The notes: generated from the letters alone by a model not told the origin. Positions 19,104-28,989 are shown, numbered from the stretch's first letter. The stretch is 64,000 nt of DNA from Flavobacterium profundi (GCF_006491645.1 NZ_VDCZ01000006.1:62001-126000), one strand, 5' to 3'. Made by a program: numbers and translations.

Positions 19104-20222
19104 ATGAAAAATATAATTTTAGGATGTTTCTCTTTACTTTTTTTAATCGCTTGTTCGAGTGATTCCTCTAGTAATGAAATCAATAATGATAATTTTAATA
19201 GAACAGAATTATTAACCAATTGGGCCGATAATATTATTATCCCAAGGTATGAAAATTATCAAGCTAAAGTAGTACTATTGCATTCGAAAGTAAGTACTTT
19301 TGTTAGTACTCCAGACCAAACTAATTTAGACGAAGTAAGAATCGCTTGGTTAGAGGCTTATAAAGCGTATCAATATGTGGGTATGTTTTCCATTGGTAAA
19401 GCCGAATTAATTAACTTAAATAGTACTGTTAATATTTATCCTACAAACCAAGCAGGAATTCAAACTAATATTACTAATGGAGGTTATAATTTTGCGTTAT
19501 TATCTCAATATGATAAACAAGGTTTACCAGCTATCGATTATATGATTAATGGTTTGGCAAATACAGATGCTGAAATTATAGCTTTCTATGAAACAAACAC
19601 AGACGCAACAAAATACAAGCAGTATCTTTCTGATTTGACAAACCAATTGAAAGTGAATATCGATGCTGTAGTAACAGACTGGAATGGTACCTACCGAAAT
19701 ACTTTTATCAGTAGTAATGGAAATTCAGTAAGTAGTAGTACCAATAAAATGGTAAACAGTTTTATAAAATACTATGAAAAAGATATCCGTTTAGGTAAAG
19801 TGGGCTACCCTTGTGGTGCATTTGTAAATGATGGAAATAAATATCCAGAAATTGTAGAAGCTTATTTTAAGAATGATGTTTCAAAATTGTTATTGGAAGA
19901 ATCTATTAAAGCTTCTCAAGATTTCTTTAATGGTAAATATTTTAATGCAACTACGGAAGGATCTAGTTTAAAGTCGTATTTAGATTACTTAAATGCAAAA
20001 AGAGATGGACAAAATCTTAGTGCCATTATTAATAATCAGTTTCAGACTATTTTAACGGTAAATAATCCTATAGATAACAGTTATTCAAATCAAATTAATT
20101 CGAATAATGTAAAAATGGTAGAATTATATGATGCACTGCAATTAAATATTGTGTACTTGAAATTAGACATGATGCAAGCATTGAATATTACTGTGGATTA
20201 TGTAGATAATGACGGAGATTAA
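19104..20222 (+). CDS. Imelysin-family lipoprotein with degenerate GxHxxE motif
   Basis: The 372-residue protein has lipobox LIAC (Cys17) and the two helical imelysin repeats (WLEAYKAYQYVGMFSIGKAE early, YPEIVEAYFKNDVSK later). Imelysin proteins resemble the EfeO/EfeM iron-binding scaffold and normally carry GxHxxE. Here the matching site reads GLPAID, so His and Glu are replaced by Pro and Asp. It should be lipid-anchored in the envelope. It is followed directly by the HTTM gene and a TonB receptor. A metal-related function is inferred from family and neighbours. Confidence 0.88.
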   Translation: MKNIILGCFSLLFLIACSSDSSSNEINNDNFNRTELLTNWADNIIIPRYENYQAKVVLLHSKVSTFVSTPDQTNLDEVRIAWLEAYKAYQYVGMFSIGKAELINLNSTVNIYPTNQAGIQTNITNGGYNFALLSQYDKQGLPAIDYMINGLANTDAEIIAFYETNTDATKYKQYLSDLTNQLKVNIDAVVTDWNGTYRNTFISSNGNSVSSSTNKMVNSFIKYYEKDIRLGKVGYPCGAFVNDGNKYPEIVEAYFKNDVSKLLLEESIKASQDFFNGKYFNATTEGSSLKSYLDYLNAKRDGQNLSAIINNQFQTILTVNNPIDNSYSNQINSNNVKMVELYDALQLNIVYLKLDMMQALNITVDYVDNDGD

Positions 20223-21596
20223 TTGTGCTTTAATTTGATACAAACGTATTTAAATAAAAAATCAGATACTGTAACGCTAGCTTTTTTTAGGCTGGCGTTT
20301 GGTTTAATGATGCTTTTTAGTATCATTCGATTTTCTGCCTATGGTTGGATAGATAAAATGTATATCCAGCCCAAATTTCACTTCACTTATTATGGTTTTG
20401 AATGGGTAAAACCTTTGGGCAATTTTACGTATATTTTATTTTTTATATGTGGATTGGCCGCACTATTTATCGCTATTGGTTATCGCTATAAATTAGCGAT
20501 TACGGTTTTCTTTTTGAGTTTTACCTATATAGAATTAATGGATAAAACGACTTACTTGAATCATTATTATTTTATTTCAGTAGTTAGTTTTATTCTTATT
20601 TTTTTGCCTGCCAATGCCAATTATTCAGTAGATGCTTTACAAAAAGAAAAAATAAAAAGACTTCAAATACCAACTTGGAATATTGATGTTTTAAAAGTAA
20701 TGTTAACCATAGTATATTTTTACGCTGGTTTAGCCAAACTCAATTCAGATTGGCTACTAGAAGCCATGCCTTTAAAAATTTGGTTACCCAATCAGTCGAA
20801 CACTCCAATCATTGGAAATTGGTTTCATAAGGAATGGGTACAATATGCTTTTAGCTGGTTTGGTGCTCTTTATGATTTAATCATTCCTTTTTTATTATGG
20901 AATAAAAAAACAAGAAATATTGCCTTTGTTTTTGTAGTAATCTTTCATGTATTAACCAAAATATTATTTCCTATAGGAGTTTTTCCCTATGTAATGATTA
21001 TTAGTACACTTATTTTCTTCAGCGCTGGGTTTCATAAAAGAATAATGAATTTTATCTTTGCCCCGTTTAAAAGTAAGCTAACGGTTTTTGAAACACCAAA
21101 TACCTTAATTGAAACAATGAAGCCACCTAAATATAATTTAAAAATGTGTTTTTTAGCATTATTTATGGCTTTTCAGTTGGTTTTTCCATTTCGTTATTGG
21201 TTATATCCCGATGAGTTGTTTTGGACAGAAGAAGGATTTCGATTTTCTTGGAGAGTCATGTTAATGGAAAAAGCAGGCTATGCCCAATTTTATGTTACAG
21301 ATGCTAAAACAAAACAAAGAAAAGCAATTGATACAACACGTTTTTTAACTCCTTTTCAGGAAAAACAAATGGCTTTTCAACCTGATTTTATTTTAGAATA
21401 TGCTCATTTTTTACACGATTATTACGAAAAAACAGGTGTAAATGACCCTATAGTAACTGTAGATAGCTATGTAGCTTTAAACGGAAGACTAAGTCAAAGA
21501 TACCTCGATCCAAATATAGATTTAGCTAAAGAATATGAATCATTCCAACACAAAACGTGGATTTTACCATTTAACGATGTTATCAAAGGTTTTTAG
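20223..21596 (+). CDS. HTTM-domain integral membrane protein
   Basis: The 457-residue protein has about eight or nine hydrophobic helices in the first ~320 residues and a soluble C-terminal tail. The segments LAFFRLAFGLMMLFSIIRF and YFYAGLAKLNSDWLLEAMPL are characteristic of HTTM / vitamin-K-carboxylase-like proteins. The start codon is uncertain: a TTG abuts the imelysin stop, and another TTG is at 20235. Its 3' end overlaps the TonB receptor start by 20 bp, which suggests translational coupling. Function in this imelysin operon is unknown. Confidence 0.86.
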   Translation: MCFNLIQTYLNKKSDTVTLAFFRLAFGLMMLFSIIRFSAYGWIDKMYIQPKFHFTYYGFEWVKPLGNFTYILFFICGLAALFIAIGYRYKLAITVFFLSFTYIELMDKTTYLNHYYFISVVSFILIFLPANANYSVDALQKEKIKRLQIPTWNIDVLKVMLTIVYFYAGLAKLNSDWLLEAMPLKIWLPNQSNTPIIGNWFHKEWVQYAFSWFGALYDLIIPFLLWNKKTRNIAFVFVVIFHVLTKILFPIGVFPYVMIISTLIFFSAGFHKRIMNFIFAPFKSKLTVFETPNTLIETMKPPKYNLKMCFLALFMAFQLVFPFRYWLYPDELFWTEEGFRFSWRVMLMEKAGYAQFYVTDAKTKQRKAIDTTRFLTPFQEKQMAFQPDFILEYAHFLHDYYEKTGVNDPIVTVDSYVALNGRLSQRYLDPNIDLAKEYESFQHKTWILPFNDVIKGF

Positions 21597-24012
21597 TACA
21601 GTATTATTTTTTTGTATTACGTTATCTTTTGCTCAAAAAAGTGTAAAAGGAATTGTAACCAATAGTTTGAATAAGCCACTTGAAAATGTGGAAATATATA
21701 ATAAAACAACTTATCAATATACGCGTAGTGCATCTAATGGTACTTTCGAAATTACGTCGTTAGTTGAAGGAAATAATACCATCGTTTTCTTTTTACAAGG
21801 CTATCAAATTGAAGAAGTAACCGTTCAACCCAATACTAATACTCTTAAAATTACGTTAAAAGAATTAGCCACAACACTATCAGAAGTGGTCATAATTAAA
21901 GAGAAAGAAAAGCAATTTGCACTCAATAAATTAAAAGATATTGAAGAAACCGCTATTTACGCGGGTAAAAAAACAGAAGTTATATCCCTAGATAAAATTA
22001 CGGCTAATAAAGCTACAAATAATCCACGACAAGTATATGCGCAAGTCGTAGGATTGACTATTAATGAAAGTAACGACGGTGGATTGCAATTGTCTATTGG
22101 AGGGAGAGGGTTAAACCCCAACCGAACGTCTAATTTTAATACGAGACAAAACGATTACGATATAAGTGCAGATGTTTTGGGTTACCCAGAAAGTTATTAT
22201 GCAACACCTACAGAAGCCTTAGAATCGATTCAAATTGTAAGAGGAGCGGCTTCTTTACAATATGGAACGCAATTTGGAGGAATGGTTAATTTTAAAATAA
22301 AAAAAACAACCTCAAAACCCATCGAAGTTATCACGAGAAATACGATAGGTTCTTATAATTTGTTTACCAATTTTACAAGCGTAAGCGGAACACATGGTAA
22401 ATTCAGCTATTATACGTATTACAACTATAAGACTGGTGACGGTTTTAGACCCAACTCACAGTTTGATTCTAAATCCTATTTTGCGAATTTAAATTACCAA
22501 TTTTCAGCAAATACATCTTTGCATTTAGATTATACCTATTTTGATTATTTAGCACAACAACCAGGTGGTTTAACCGATGTTATGTTTGAAGAAGATCCAA
22601 AACAAAGTAACAGAAGTAGAAATTGGTTTGATGTGAATTGGAATTTGTATGCCTTACGATTTAAACATCATTTTCAACATGATGCCGATTTTTCCTTACA
22701 ATTATTCGGCTTAAACGCTTCCCGAAAAGCTTTAGGATATCGTACGAATCGAGTTTCAAGCAGCGATGTCGAAGGTACAGAACGTGATTTAATTATTGGT
22801 GACTTTGTCAATTGGGGTGCAGAAGCGCGTTATCTAAAAAAATATGATTTCTTTGGAAAACGAAATGCTTTTTTATTGGGTGCCAAATATTATCAGGCTA
22901 AAAATTCAGGTCTTCAAGGCCCTGGAAGCTCAGGAAGTGATGCTAATTTTAATCTTGCAACTGCTGAATTCCCAAATTATGCCAATCAATCGGATTATAC
23001 TTTTCCTAATTTGAATGTCTCAATTTTTGGAGAAAACATCTTTAAAATTACGGATGCCTTTTCAATTACACCAGGATTTCGATATGAAAATATTAAAACC
23101 CAAGCCAATGGCTATTACAGAAAAATCATCACCGATTTAGCAGGTAATATTTTATTGGATACTTCTGTTGATGAAGAAAATGTAAAGGAAAGACAATTTT
23201 TCCTTTTCGGAATTGGAGCGAGTTACAAAATGAAAAACGGATTAGAATGGTATGGTAATGTTTCTCAAAATTATCGTTCGGTAACGTTTAACGACATTCG
23301 TACTACATCACCTAGTTTTGAAATTAATCCTAATATTACAGACGAAAAAGGCTATACTTCGGATATAGGTTTAAGAGGAAAAATTAGAGATGTTGTTTCT
23401 TTTGATGCTAGTGTATATGCTTTGTATTATCAGGATAAAATTGGCGAACAAAGAATAGAAAGTCCTACAAGAGCTGCTGTAGATGTACGTTATAGAGATA
23501 ATCTAGGAACCGCTTTAACATACGGTTTTGAATCGCTACTAGATTGGAATATTAGTAAAACTTTTTTTAGAGACAACGAAAACTTTATATGGACCGCCTT
23601 TTCCAATGTTGCTCTAACAGATTCTCAATATGTGGAATCAAAAGTTGAAACAATTAAAGGAAATAAAGTAGAATTTGTTCCCAATTATAATGTAAAGTTA
23701 GGAACAGGTATTGGTTACAAAAACTTCTTATCTAGCGTGCAATTTACTTATGTTTCTTCTCAATTTACAGATGCTTTAAATATTAAAACCAATTCAGATG
23801 ATGATACCTATGGTATTTTTGGTGAAATTCCTACTTATTATGTTTTGGATGTGTCTACTTCCTACAAATGGAAACAACTAAAATTTGAAGCTGGAATTAA
23901 TAATGTCTTAAATTCATGGTATTTCACGAAAAGAGCTACTGGTTATCCAGGACCAGGTATCATACCTTCTGAACCTAGAGTATTTTATGCTACCATAGAG
24001 TTTAAGTTTTAG
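21577..24012 (+). CDS. TonB-dependent outer membrane receptor (FecA-like)
   Basis: The start at ATG 21577 gives a signal peptide MLSKVFSTVLFFCITLSFAQ. A carboxypeptidase-regulatory-like domain follows (~20-105), then a plug (VVGLTINESNDGGLQLSIGGRG and ESIQIVRGAASLQYGTQFGG) and a ~600-residue beta-barrel ending RVFYATIEFKF with terminal Phe. Ligand uptake would be driven by TonB. FecA-like sequence features and Fur-like boxes upstream suggest an iron chelate or other metal complex, but the ligand is not known. It is the last gene of the DUF4856-imelysin-HTTM-TonB set. Confidence 0.92.
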   Translation: MLSKVFSTVLFFCITLSFAQKSVKGIVTNSLNKPLENVEIYNKTTYQYTRSASNGTFEITSLVEGNNTIVFFLQGYQIEEVTVQPNTNTLKITLKELATTLSEVVIIKEKEKQFALNKLKDIEETAIYAGKKTEVISLDKITANKATNNPRQVYAQVVGLTINESNDGGLQLSIGGRGLNPNRTSNFNTRQNDYDISADVLGYPESYYATPTEALESIQIVRGAASLQYGTQFGGMVNFKIKKTTSKPIEVITRNTIGSYNLFTNFTSVSGTHGKFSYYTYYNYKTGDGFRPNSQFDSKSYFANLNYQFSANTSLHLDYTYFDYLAQQPGGLTDVMFEEDPKQSNRSRNWFDVNWNLYALRFKHHFQHDADFSLQLFGLNASRKALGYRTNRVSSSDVEGTERDLIIGDFVNWGAEARYLKKYDFFGKRNAFLLGAKYYQAKNSGLQGPGSSGSDANFNLATAEFPNYANQSDYTFPNLNVSIFGENIFKITDAFSITPGFRYENIKTQANGYYRKIITDLAGNILLDTSVDEENVKERQFFLFGIGASYKMKNGLEWYGNVSQNYRSVTFNDIRTTSPSFEINPNITDEKGYTSDIGLRGKIRDVVSFDASVYALYYQDKIGEQRIESPTRAAVDVRYRDNLGTALTYGFESLLDWNISKTFFRDNENFIWTAFSNVALTDSQYVESKVETIKGNKVEFVPNYNVKLGTGIGYKNFLSSVQFTYVSSQFTDALNIKTNSDDDTYGIFGEIPTYYVLDVSTSYKWKQLKFEAGINNVLNSWYFTKRATGYPGPGIIPSEPRVFYATIEFKF

Positions 24013-24068
24013 AGGTTTACAAATTGAATTTTATAATGTATATTTCAAGAATTATTTTTTAATATATT

Positions 24069-24722
24069 ATGTCTAAATACTTACTGCTTTTCATTTTTAC
24101 ATTGAATTCATTTTGTGTACTGGGTCAAAAAAGAGAGTTTTATCTGAATGATGACTTAAATTATATATCTAAAAATGAATTTGAAAAAGTTGAAGAAGAG
24201 GAATTAACCTATACTCTTAGGTTTGATTTAGATACCTGTTTCATGAATGTTAAAGTTGCTAGATTGAAAACAGGAAAAATTGATCCAAATCTCTACAATA
24301 CTATTCAAAAAAATGTGCTATCTGGAAATCCTATAAGTAATGATTACGAAATACTACTTATAAATTTTTATTCTGGTAATGATGCTTGTAGTACAAAATC
24401 TTATAAAGAAAATTTTGCAAAAAAGTATAATAAATTCCACAAGGATATCGAGGCTACTACTTCGATTAAACAAGTATTTACATATTCATCAAATGACAAA
24501 ATAGAGGATTTCGGAAAAAAAATTAATTGGCAGTTGGATACTAATAGTTTAATTGAGAAGAATTTTTTTCCAATTCACTATCCTTGTAGTGGATATGTTG
24601 TAATAGATAATTTAGGTAATTATTTTTGTGAAAGGGGAGAATATTGTTATTCTCAAAGTTTTGTTAACAGTTTAAAAGAAGCTTTGCAAAATAAGTCCTT
24701 ACTTACTATTTTGAAATTTTAA
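24069..24722 (+). CDS. Uncharacterised secreted protein
   Basis: The 217-residue protein has a signal peptide (MSKYLLLFIFTLNSFCVLGQ). The mature part has six or seven cysteines, including a cluster CSGYVVIDNLGNYFCERGEY near residue 177, so disulfides are possible. It lies 56 bp after the TonB receptor and 13 bp before another secreted protein. I do not recognise a family. Confidence 0.7.
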   Translation: MSKYLLLFIFTLNSFCVLGQKREFYLNDDLNYISKNEFEKVEEEELTYTLRFDLDTCFMNVKVARLKTGKIDPNLYNTIQKNVLSGNPISNDYEILLINFYSGNDACSTKSYKENFAKKYNKFHKDIEATTSIKQVFTYSSNDKIEDFGKKINWQLDTNSLIEKNFFPIHYPCSGYVVIDNLGNYFCERGEYCYSQSFVNSLKEALQNKSLLTILKF

Positions 24723-24735
24723 AATTTGAACGAAT

Positions 24736-25332
24736 ATGAAACCTATTGCTATTGTTATAAGTGCTTTTTTATTAATGCAAGGTGTATTTGCTCAAGAAAG
24801 AGAAGCTAAAATCTTATTTTTAGACAGTACTTCCATAAAAGGATATGGAGAAATAAAAAAAGATAAAATTTATTTTAGAGTCGATCAAAAAAGCGAAAGT
24901 ACTGAATGGGATTCTGAAATGGTGTCAGGAATTGTTTTTGAAGGTTATGGCTTTTCAGAAGAATATGAATATGTTTCAATTAAAAATAAAAAGAAGCCTG
25001 TTTTAATGGAAGTAATCGAAAGAGGAAACCTTAATTTGTATAAGGATAATTTTTATGGTATGAAAGTGGGTATTGGGTTTACAGTTGGAAGCAATGGCGT
25101 TAGTGCTGGACCAGTTGGTAAATACGATTATTCGGAATCCTATTATGTCAAAAGAGTAAACGAAGATGTGGCCATCAATTTAGCAGATCGATTTAAAAAA
25201 ATGGCTCCTGAATATTTTTCAGATTGTCCCACTTTAATCGAGAAAATTAAAAACAAAGAATTAGATGTCGATACCATTCCTGATATCGTGTTCTATTATA
25301 ATGATTATTGCAACGATTACTTCGAAAAATAG
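24736..25332 (+). CDS. Uncharacterised secreted protein, paralogue of the 45.2-kb gene
   Basis: The 198-residue protein has a signal peptide (MKPIAIVISAFLLMQGVFAQ). It shares an ordered set of features with the product at 45152-45745: an N-terminal small beta domain, a YYVKR segment, YFSDCPTLIEKIKNKE, and an ending FYYNDYCN with a conserved cysteine. The role is unknown; the family may be specific to flavobacteria. Confidence 0.72.
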   Translation: MKPIAIVISAFLLMQGVFAQEREAKILFLDSTSIKGYGEIKKDKIYFRVDQKSESTEWDSEMVSGIVFEGYGFSEEYEYVSIKNKKKPVLMEVIERGNLNLYKDNFYGMKVGIGFTVGSNGVSAGPVGKYDYSESYYVKRVNEDVAINLADRFKKMAPEYFSDCPTLIEKIKNKELDVDTIPDIVFYYNDYCNDYFEK

Positions 25333-25414
25333 TCGATTAATACTATTTAAAAGGGGCTATAATTCTTGTTGCACATTAAATTATCATTAAATGCTTAAAA
25401 ATAACTTTATTTTT

Positions 25415-25446
25415 ATTTGTATTAAATCTAAATAATAATAATTTTG
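25415..25446 (+). promoter_or_regulatory. Promoter with overlapping Fur-like box 3 for the imelysin-dihaem operon
   Basis: ATTTGTATTAAATCTAAAT (25415-25433) fits the 9-1-9 palindrome at 16 of 18 positions. It overlaps the -33 TTG (25417-25419), with TAATTTTG (25439-25446) 19 bp further on. A repressor bound here would block RNA polymerase. Confidence 0.55.
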
Positions 25447-25551
25447 CAGGGATTATTAATTACATAGGAAGTAAATGTAGCATCCTTTAGAATTAGGCTG
25501 CCCTGTACTAAATGTAAACTGCATTTTTCTTACTATAAAATATTTAAACCC

Positions 25552-26718
25552 ATGAAAAAAGTTCGATTTTTTAAGCCATTATTACTACTTACTACTATTG
25601 CACTTGCTTTTAACTCTTGTCAAGATGACGAGGAAGCCATTCAAAGAATATCTAAAACAGAAGTGATTCAAAATTATGCTGAAATAGTACATGCTAATTA
25701 TGTGCAAGCCTATAATGATGCAGTAGCTCTTGAAACTGCAATAACGAATTTCACTACAGCACCTTCACAAACGTTATTCAATCAAGCGAAAATGGCTTGG
25801 CAAACCGCAAGAGAAAGTTATGGAACTACCGAAGCTTTTCGTTTTATTGATGGACCTATAGATGACGCAAATGGTCCAGAATCGATGCTGAATGCATGGC
25901 CTTTAGACGAAAATTTTATCGATTATGTAGACGGTGCTCCTTCAGCAGGTATTATAAATAATACAGCTACTTATCCTACACTTTCTAAAGCTTTATTGGA
26001 AAGTTTAAATGAAGAAGGTGGGGAAAAAAATATTAGCGTAGGCTATCATGCTATCGAATTCCTTTTATGGGGACAAGATTTAACCGCTCCATCTGCTAAT
26101 TTAGCAGGTCAAAGACCTTATACTGATTTTGTTGACGCTGGTACTGCTGCTAATCAAGATAGAAGAAGAGCATATTTAAACATTTGCGCAGACTTACTTA
26201 CCGATCATTTATCGTATTTGGTGGATCAATGGAAACCAAACGGAACCTATAGAAACTATTTCTTGAATTTAGATGAGAATGAAGCTATTAAAAAAATGTT
26301 TACAGGGGCTATTGTTTTAGTTTATTCTGAATTGGCTATAGAAAGAGTTAATGTTGCTTTATACAATCAAGATCAAGAAGACGAACATTCTTGTTTTAGT
26401 GACAATACGCACAGAGATATTCGTCAAAATTTACAAGGTGCTATCAATGTGTATCAAGGCGATTATGGAACCATTTCGGGTGTTTCGTTAGAAAATTTAG
26501 TAAGGGAAAGTAATTTCAATTTAGCAAACGAGGTAAATGAAGCGATTGCAGATGCTAAATTAAAAACGAATGCTACTCTAATCCCTTTCGATATGGCAAT
26601 CCAAGACGGGCCTACGGCTACAGAAGGTGCAAAAGTGAAAGCGGCAGTAGATGCCATGCAATTAATGGGCTCTAATTTAAAAGCAGCCGCACAAAGTTTA
26701 GGAATTACCATAGAGTAA
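25552..26718 (+). CDS. Imelysin-family lipoprotein with intact GxHxxE motif
   Basis: The 388-residue protein has lipobox FNSC (Cys23). The N-terminal repeat contains AWQTARESYGTTEAFRF. The classic imelysin motif GxHxxE is present as GYHAIE, followed by FLLWGQDL. It is an envelope-anchored, putative iron-binding protein. The next gene, a dihaem oxidoreductase, starts about 28 bp later, a pairing repeatedly seen for imelysins. Unlike the paralogue at 19.1 kb, the metal-binding motif is intact. Confidence 0.93.
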   Translation: MKKVRFFKPLLLLTTIALAFNSCQDDEEAIQRISKTEVIQNYAEIVHANYVQAYNDAVALETAITNFTTAPSQTLFNQAKMAWQTARESYGTTEAFRFIDGPIDDANGPESMLNAWPLDENFIDYVDGAPSAGIINNTATYPTLSKALLESLNEEGGEKNISVGYHAIEFLLWGQDLTAPSANLAGQRPYTDFVDAGTAANQDRRRAYLNICADLLTDHLSYLVDQWKPNGTYRNYFLNLDENEAIKKMFTGAIVLVYSELAIERVNVALYNQDQEDEHSCFSDNTHRDIRQNLQGAINVYQGDYGTISGVSLENLVRESNFNLANEVNEAIADAKLKTNATLIPFDMAIQDGPTATEGAKVKAAVDAMQLMGSNLKAAAQSLGITIE

Positions 26719-26746
26719 TTCATTCCAAAATTTGAATGTAAAACGA

Positions 26747-28165
26747 ATGAATTGTCACAGCTATAAAAGTGTTTTTATTGGACTAATATATATAAGTTCA
26801 CTTTTTATTTCTTGTTCTTCAGATCAAGATAGTGAAACCTATCAATTGATACCTGAAGCAGACGAGCAATATTCTGGAGGTAAAAATGCAACTTCTTTTA
26901 ATGTGTCTGAAGAAGCTTTCGGATTTTTCTCCTCACATTTAACAGCCGAACAACAATCTGATTTTGGTATTGGAAATTCCTTTTTTAGGCAAAGTTGGGT
27001 GGCTGCGCCTGCTAGTGCAACCGCTCGAGATGGTTTAGGACCTTTTTACAATGCTATTTCTTGTTCGAGTTGCCATTTTAAAGATGGTAGAGGAAGACCA
27101 CCTATGTATAATGGGGAATTAGGTACAGGTTTATTGTTGCGTTTGAATTTACCACAAACTGATACACATGGTGGATATTTACCTGAAACAACCTATGGTA
27201 ATCAATTGCAAGATGTCGCAATTCTAGGTCAGGATAAAGAAGGGGAGTATACAATTTCGTACCAATATTTCTATGAAACCTATGCCGATGGAACGCAAGT
27301 AGAATTGAGAAAACCAGTCTATACTATTGTAAATCTGAATTATGGTGCCTTATCGGGTTCGGTAAGTGTTTCTCCTAGAATTGCCAATCAAATGGTCGGA
27401 ATGGGATTACTCGAAGCGATTCCTGAAGCGACTTTGTTAGGCTATCAAGATGTTTCAGATGCAAATGGTGATGGTATTTCAGGGAAAGCAAATTATGTTT
27501 TTGATGTGGCTTCGCAAACCACAAAAATGGGTAGATTTGGTTGGAAAGCCAATCAACCGAATGTGAAACAACAAGTTGCGGGTGCTTTCTCTGGTGATAT
27601 CGGGATAACTTCTTCTTTATTTCCCAATGAAAACATTCCTACGGGTTACAATGGTGCTTCTATTCCAAATGGGGGTACACCTGAAATCACAGATGAAACC
27701 TTGGATAAAGTGGTCTTGTATTCGAGTTCTTTATCGGTACCAGCCAGACGAAATTATGAGTCCCAAACCGTTTTGGAAGGAAAAGAAATTTTTAATAGTA
27801 TCGAGTGTGCCAAATGTCATATACCCAAAATGACAACGAGTAGTACGTATTATATTGAAGCCTTTCGCAATCAAATTATTCGTCCGTATACCGATTTGTT
27901 ATTACATGATATGGGACCAGAATTAGCCGATAACGCTCCTGATTATTTAGCAGATGGGAACGAATGGAGAACACCACCTTTATGGGGCATTGGTTTGATA
28001 CCAACCGTAAACAACCATACCTATTTATTACACGATGGTAGAGCTAGAAATGTGGAAGAAGCGATTTTATGGCATGGAGGAGAAGCAGCTACAGCGAAAA
28101 CCAATTTTAAAAATTTAAGTCAAGCCGAACGCCAAAAAGTAATTGACTTTATCAATTCATTATAA
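26747..28165 (+). CDS. Dihaem c-type cytochrome oxidoreductase (DUF1111/thiol oxidoreductase-like)
   Basis: The ATG at 26747 gives a lipoprotein signal (lipobox FISC). Two haem-attachment motifs, CSSCH (in NAISCSSCHFKDGRG) and CAKCH (in SIECAKCHIPKM), define a dihaem protein. NNHTYLLHDGRARNVEEAI near the C-terminus is typical of the family. An earlier in-frame TTG at 26732 is less likely. It should act in the periplasm or on the outer membrane, possibly with the imelysin encoded just upstream in iron redox handling. The family is certain but the substrate is not. Confidence 0.92.
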   Translation: MNCHSYKSVFIGLIYISSLFISCSSDQDSETYQLIPEADEQYSGGKNATSFNVSEEAFGFFSSHLTAEQQSDFGIGNSFFRQSWVAAPASATARDGLGPFYNAISCSSCHFKDGRGRPPMYNGELGTGLLLRLNLPQTDTHGGYLPETTYGNQLQDVAILGQDKEGEYTISYQYFYETYADGTQVELRKPVYTIVNLNYGALSGSVSVSPRIANQMVGMGLLEAIPEATLLGYQDVSDANGDGISGKANYVFDVASQTTKMGRFGWKANQPNVKQQVAGAFSGDIGITSSLFPNENIPTGYNGASIPNGGTPEITDETLDKVVLYSSSLSVPARRNYESQTVLEGKEIFNSIECAKCHIPKMTTSSTYYIEAFRNQIIRPYTDLLLHDMGPELADNAPDYLADGNEWRTPPLWGIGLIPTVNNHTYLLHDGRARNVEEAILWHGGEAATAKTNFKNLSQAERQKVIDFINSL

Positions 28166-28210
28166 AAGACCAATTTAAAACTGCTTTTATAAGTCGTTTT
28201 ACATAAAAGA

Positions 28211-28241
28211 GTCGTAGCTGTTTTGTTAGTTCAGCTACGGC
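28211..28241 (+). terminator. Terminator after the dihaem oxidoreductase gene
   Basis: GTCGTAGCTG (28211-28220) pairs with CAGCTACGGC (28232-28241), followed by seven T residues. Confidence 0.85.
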
Positions 28242-28346
28242 TTTTTTTATTTAGAATAATTTTACTTGTTCCTTAATTAGTTTTAAAAAATAGTTTAGGT
28301 TTGTAAATATAAAACTATTTCAATCCAGTATTCATAGCACAAAAGA

Positions 28347-28400
28347 ATGAAAGAAAAAGTTGATATTGAAAAAATGAGAGAGCAAATTGAAAATCAATGA
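28347..28400 (+). CDS. Possible 17-residue leader ORF
   Basis: The frame MKEKVDIEKMREQIENQ ends in TGATG, overlapping the next gene's ATG. It could couple translation to that gene or be a gene remnant. Length alone gives little support. Confidence 0.25.
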   Translation: MKEKVDIEKMREQIENQ

Positions 28401-28876
28401 TGAAAATTTTAAAATATGTCCTCGTTTTATTTTTCTTTAGCGGTGTTTTGTATTTAGCATTTTATACTCCTGATACCGTTAATATAGAAGGAAATTGGGA
28501 TTTGGACGAACTCGTTTTACAAGGAGAAAAAATATATTCCGCAAAAAAAGAGAATCAACTTTTCCCTAAAGAATATAATAAGGTGTATGTAAATGAATGG
28601 AAAGATTCATTGCATATCGAATCCGTTTTAAACAAAGAAATTACCGCTACATATAAGACGAAAAGAGGAAATAAAGGCAATCATATGATTTATTTAATTT
28701 CTGATGAAAAAGCCTTAAATGGTGATTTTTCTCTTCATGTGGATACTATTTTTTATGATAAAGTTAGGTTTCAAATTAAATTCAGTATTCAATCGGAAGC
28801 AACAATTTTGAAATTTAGTAGAAATGTATTAACTACCCCATGGAAGCCTCAGTATCCTTTTAGAGGTTGTGTTTAA
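28397..28876 (+). CDS. Uncharacterised membrane-anchored or secreted protein
   Basis: The 159-residue protein has an N-terminal hydrophobic segment (residues 3-22, MKILKYVLVLFFFSGVLYLA) and the motif VNIEGNWDLDELVLQGEKI, which recalls lipocalin-like GxW openings. No clear lipobox is present. It starts at the TGATG junction with a tiny upstream frame. The family is not recognised. Confidence 0.68.
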   Translation: MMKILKYVLVLFFFSGVLYLAFYTPDTVNIEGNWDLDELVLQGEKIYSAKKENQLFPKEYNKVYVNEWKDSLHIESVLNKEITATYKTKRGNKGNHMIYLISDEKALNGDFSLHVDTIFYDKVRFQIKFSIQSEATILKFSRNVLTTPWKPQYPFRGCV

Positions 28877-28989
28877 TACTTAAAATTGTAATGTAAAAGC
28901 TACTTGTTTGTCGGAAAAGAAGTATCAAATTATTGATTTTTTACTTGTAAAAGCATTAAATTTATAGTCTTAACTAAAAATAGATACAT

